Shown here piece after piece: positions 6,061 through 7,293 of a stretch of 7,293 bases of DNA. The DNA is from Alphaproteobacteria bacterium. GTDB lineage: Bacteria; Pseudomonadota; Alphaproteobacteria; JAEULC01. Under the pieces are notes generated by a model. It had not been told where the DNA came from. It saw only the letters and a program-made list of their open reading frames with translations, and did not search any database. Made by a program: the position numbers and the translations under genes. The first letter of the stretch is position 1. Each line of letters begins with the position of its first letter. The DNA lies in contig JADZDN010000393.1 in the NCBI GenBank assembly GCA_020851015.1, positions 1-7,293 on the forward strand, read 5' to 3'.

Positions 6061-6224
6061 TATTTATTCAGTGTTCGTTGCATCGGCCTGCCGCGTCTGG
6101 GTTCAAGGTCGGATCTCCTCGCGGATCGCCGGCCGAGGGTTCGGGCGAGCGCAGCCCATGGAAACCACCAAGACACCAAGGCACCAAGAATACGGGACCG
6201 CGGCCGAACCCATTCTAAAATCAG
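6061..6224. other. intergenic stretch without a recognisable gene
   Basis: Between the pilin promoter and the C/G-rich repeat at 6225. Short open frames exist on both strands, but none has a good ribosome site or family-like sequence. The only structure seen is the 8-bp tandem repeat at 6165-6188. The minus-strand frame of the exonuclease remnant reads through here to a stop at 6054, giving low-complexity Arg/Pro-rich sequence unlike a real protein. Confidence 0.5.
6165..6188 (+). repeat. three tandem copies of NCACCAAG
   Basis: CCACCAAG (6165-6172), ACACCAAG (6173-6180) and GCACCAAG (6181-6188): three direct copies of an 8-base unit in which only the first base varies. It lies in non-coding DNA. 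Similar CACCAAG runs occur between genes in unrelated bacteria, to my recollection; no function is known to me. Confidence 0.7.
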
Positions 6225-6263
6225 TCCCCCCTCCCCTTGCGGGAAAGGGATAGGGGGAGGGGG
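6225..6263 (+). repeat. third copy of the C/G-rich intergenic unit
   Basis: Starts CCCCCCTCCCCTTGCGGGAA and ends in AGGGGGAGGGGG. It is in the same orientation as the right arm at 4506-4543, sharing the C-run, TTGC turn, G-run and AGGGxxxGGGG tail, but with several substitutions. Here it is a single arm with no facing partner nearby. It lies just downstream (minus-strand sense) of the exonuclease remnant. Confidence 0.65.
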
Positions 6264-6278
6264 CGCCGCCCCGCCCAC

Positions 6279-6362
6279 GCCGCGCCGCCGTAGCACGGTC
6301 GCGAGCAGGTTTGCATAGCCCATGGCGTCGTCGATCGCGCGGTGCGTGTGGGTGTGGTCATG
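6279..6362 (-). pseudogene. remnant of a DEDDh 3'-5' exonuclease (C-terminal motif only)
   Basis: About 28 codons read HDHTHTHRAIDDAMGYANLL followed by ATVLRRRG. HRAIDD fits the ExoIII motif HxAxxD of DnaQ/RNase T-type exonucleases, and the Asp-Ala-x-x-Tyr-Ala-x-Leu-Leu helix after it is also family-like. The earlier ExoI (DxE) and ExoII motifs are absent: upstream on the minus strand the frame enters the repeat at 6364-6452 directly, then the DUF559 gene. Downstream the frame runs into another repeat without a stop. So only a fragment survives, bounded by repeats on both sides. The family call rests on one short motif and could be wrong in detail. Confidence 0.55.
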
Positions 6363-6364
6363 GC

Positions 6365-6452
6365 TTCCCTCACCCTCCCATCGCTGCCGCGATGGGCCCC
6401 TCCCTCTCCCGACGGGAGAGGGTGCCGAGCGCATGCGAGGCGGGTGAGGGAA
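6365..6452. repeat. palindromic element with 11-bp terminal inverted repeats (copy A)
   Basis: Bounded by TTCCCTCACCC (6365-6375) and its exact inverse GGGTGAGGGAA (6442-6452). Inside are two hairpins: CCCATCG/CGATGGG with a six-base loop, and CCCTCTCCC/GGGAGAGGG with a three-base loop, joined by GGGCCCCT. The same ends and order of parts occur in copy B at 6820-6971. It sits between the exonuclease remnant and the stop of the DUF559 gene (6 bases away). Confidence 0.8.
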
Positions 6453-6458
6453 TCGCGC

Positions 6459-6818
6459 TCACCGAACTTCCTCCAGCGCTTGCAGGATCATCGTCAACAC
6501 CCCCTCCGGGTTCGCCAGCACGTCGTTGTTCCAGAATCGCACGACGCGGAACCCATGTCGCTCGATCGCGCGCGTGCGCGCCGCATCGCGGGCGATCGCG
6601 ATGCCATGCTGCCCGCCATCCAGCTCGACCACCAGCTTCCCCTCGAAGCAGGCGAAGTCGGCGATGTACGGCCCGATCGGCAACTGCCGGCGAAACTTGT
6701 GCCCCACCAGCCGGCGCGACCGCAGCAGCCGCCACATCGCGCGCTCGGCATCGGTGGAATCGCGGCGCAGCACGCGAGCGCGGGATGTGTTCGGGTTCGG
6801 ACGCTTCTTCACCGCCAA
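6459..6818 (-). CDS. DUF559 (Vsr-like PD-(D/E)xK) endonuclease-domain protein
   Basis: 119 residues from a TTG start. The domain shows the typical order: TDAERAMWRLLRSRRLVGHK (22-41), FRRQLPIGPYIADFACFEGK (42-61), LVVELDGGQHG (62-72), then ERHGFRVVRFWNNDVLANPE (86-105) and GVLTMILQAL. Asp54, Glu65 and His71, with Glu25, are the likely metal-binding and catalytic residues of the Vsr-like nuclease fold. The family's substrate and biological role are not established; a DNA nicking or cleavage activity is inferred from the fold. TTG at 6818 was chosen because GAGGGA (6825-6830) lies 6 bases upstream. GTG at 6812 (117 residues) is an alternative; an ATG at 6908 would translate the repeat into Arg/Glu/Gly-rich sequence and is unlikely. 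The gene fits closely between two repeat elements. Cytoplasmic, no signal. Confidence 0.85.
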   Translation of the reverse strand: MAVKKRPNPNTSRARVLRRDSTDAERAMWRLLRSRRLVGHKFRRQLPIGPYIADFACFEGKLVVELDGGQHGIAIARDAARTRAIERHGFRVVRFWNNDVLANPEGVLTMILQALEEVR

Positions 6819-6819
6819 G

Positions 6820-6971
6820 GCGCTTCCCTCACCCTCCCACCTCCGCTTCGCTCCGATGGGCCCCTCCCTCTCCCGATGGGAGAGGGCAATCTGCATTGCG
6901 CCTCCCATACCCTCTCCCCCCGGGAGAGGGAGGGGCCCGCTGCGTCAGCAGCGGGAGGGTGAGGGAAGCGC
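6820..6971. repeat. double palindromic element with 19-bp perfect outer arms (copy B)
   Basis: Outer arms GCGCTTCCCTCACCCTCCC (6820-6838) and its exact inverse (6953-6971). Inner arms GGGCCCCTCCCTCTCCCG (6858-6875) and its exact inverse (6921-6938). It is two head-to-head copies of the unit seen in copy A, each with its own small hairpins (for example CCCGCTGC-TGAC-GCAGCGGG on the minus strand of the right half). It can fold into a large cruciform or RNA hairpin. It lies between the end of the HlyD-type gene (7 bases away) and the start of the DUF559 gene, so it may terminate the first and supplies the ribosome site of the second. Confidence 0.85.
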
Positions 6972-6977
6972 GACGCG

Positions 6978-7293
6978 CTACCGCTCCCCCATCGCGCTCG
7001 TCAGCGTCTTGAAGATCGGCTTCATCAAATAGGTCAGCACCGTGCGCGTGCCGGTTTCGATGTCGGCCGAGACGGTCATGCCGGGGTGGATGGTGAGCGG
7101 GCGCTGGGCGGTGCCCAGCGTCGTCTGGTCGGTGCGCAGGCGGACGCGGAAATAGGGTTCGCCGGCGCGGTCGCGCTCGTCGACGATCGAATCGGCGCTG
7201 ATGTCCTCGACCTTGGCGGGAAGCTGGCCGTAGATCGCGTAGTCGAACGCCGTCACCTTGACGCTGGCGTGCTGGCCGACATGCACGAAGCCC
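6978..7293 (-). CDS. HlyD-family type I secretion adaptor, C-terminal end (5' partial)
   Basis: The last 104 or so residues of a membrane fusion protein linking an inner-membrane ABC exporter to a TolC-like outer-membrane channel. Visible parts: GFVHVGQHASVKVTAFDYAI (β-barrel/lipoyl-proximal edge), YGQLPAKVEDISADSIVDE, YFRVRLRTDQ, and the closing family signature HPGMTVSADIETGTRTVLTY followed by LMKPIFKTLTSAMGER. The HPGM…ADI.TG.RTVL.YL..P pattern is characteristic of the HlyD/PrtE group. The frame stays open past the right edge, so the N-terminal anchor and coiled coil lie outside, and the GTG at 7286 is not the start. An ABC transporter gene is expected upstream in the same operon, out of view. 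The stop lies 7 bases from copy B of the palindromic element. Confidence 0.92.
   Translation of the reverse strand, partial: GFVHVGQHASVKVTAFDYAIYGQLPAKVEDISADSIVDERDRAGEPYFRVRLRTDQTTLGTAQRPLTIHPGMTVSADIETGTRTVLTYLMKPIFKTLTSAMGER

Noticed and set aside
6035..6253. 72-codon plus-strand frame and the downstream part of the exonuclease-remnant frame
   Set aside because: No homology-like motif, no ribosome site, and both read into repeat DNA.
6365..6971. CRISPR array
   Set aside because: The repeats are palindromic, few, unequal in length and separated by a whole gene rather than short unique spacers.
6365..6971. Classical insertion sequence
   Set aside because: No DDE, HUH or Y1/serine transposase motif is present, no target-site duplication was found next to the outer ends, and the only gene is a DUF559 nuclease; a REP-like reading fits better.
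1101..7293. tRNA, rRNA or known riboswitch
   Set aside because: No cloverleaf, conserved TΨC-like segment or known riboswitch core was recognised in any intergenic stretch.

Overview
The window is very GC-rich, uses C/G at third codon positions, and carries a Flp-type pilin, a short-loop α-hydroxy-acid oxidase, a secreted caspase-like protein and a HlyD-type adaptor. Together these suggest a high-GC alphaproteobacterium (Rhodospirillales/Hyphomicrobiales-like). That placement is inference from gene content and style, not a database match.

Layout. (1) 3-1100 (+): FMN-dependent α-hydroxy-acid oxidase/dehydrogenase, cut at its 5' end by the window edge. (2) 1094-1231 (-): a 45-residue lipoprotein whose stop overlaps the end of the oxidase gene. 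(3) 1232-1556: non-coding, followed by 1557-1814 (+), a small charged helical protein. (4) 1843-3189 (-): secreted caspase-like protein with intact His/Cys dyad. (5) 3190-3360: divergent control region with a GTGA-N6-TCAC palindrome and a candidate promoter. (6) 3361-4419 (+): ketopantoate-reductase-like dehydrogenase. (7) 4438-4543: long imperfect inverted repeat. (8) 4560-5573 (+): D-2-hydroxyacid dehydrogenase of the CtBP-like group. (9) 5611-5644: perfect 12-bp hairpin. (10) 5703-5885 (-): orphan Flp pilin behind an AT-rich promoter region. (11) 6165-6971: a repeat-dense accessory patch holding an 8-bp tandem repeat, a C/G-rich repeat, a remnant of a DEDDh exonuclease, and a DUF559 (Vsr-like) nuclease gene set between two elements that share the same terminal inverted repeats. 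(12) 6978-7293 (-): C-terminal end of a type I secretion adaptor.

How the genes relate. The three large plus-strand enzymes all act on 2-hydroxy- or 2-oxo-acids, but each is separated from the next by opposite-strand genes or a repeat, so they do not form one simple operon. The most unusual part is 6365-6971. There the nuclease coding region fits almost exactly between two structured repeats, one of which appears to supply its ribosome-binding site. The arrangement recalls REP/RAYT systems, with a PD-(D/E)xK-type nuclease in place of a transposase. This is a hypothesis from layout only.
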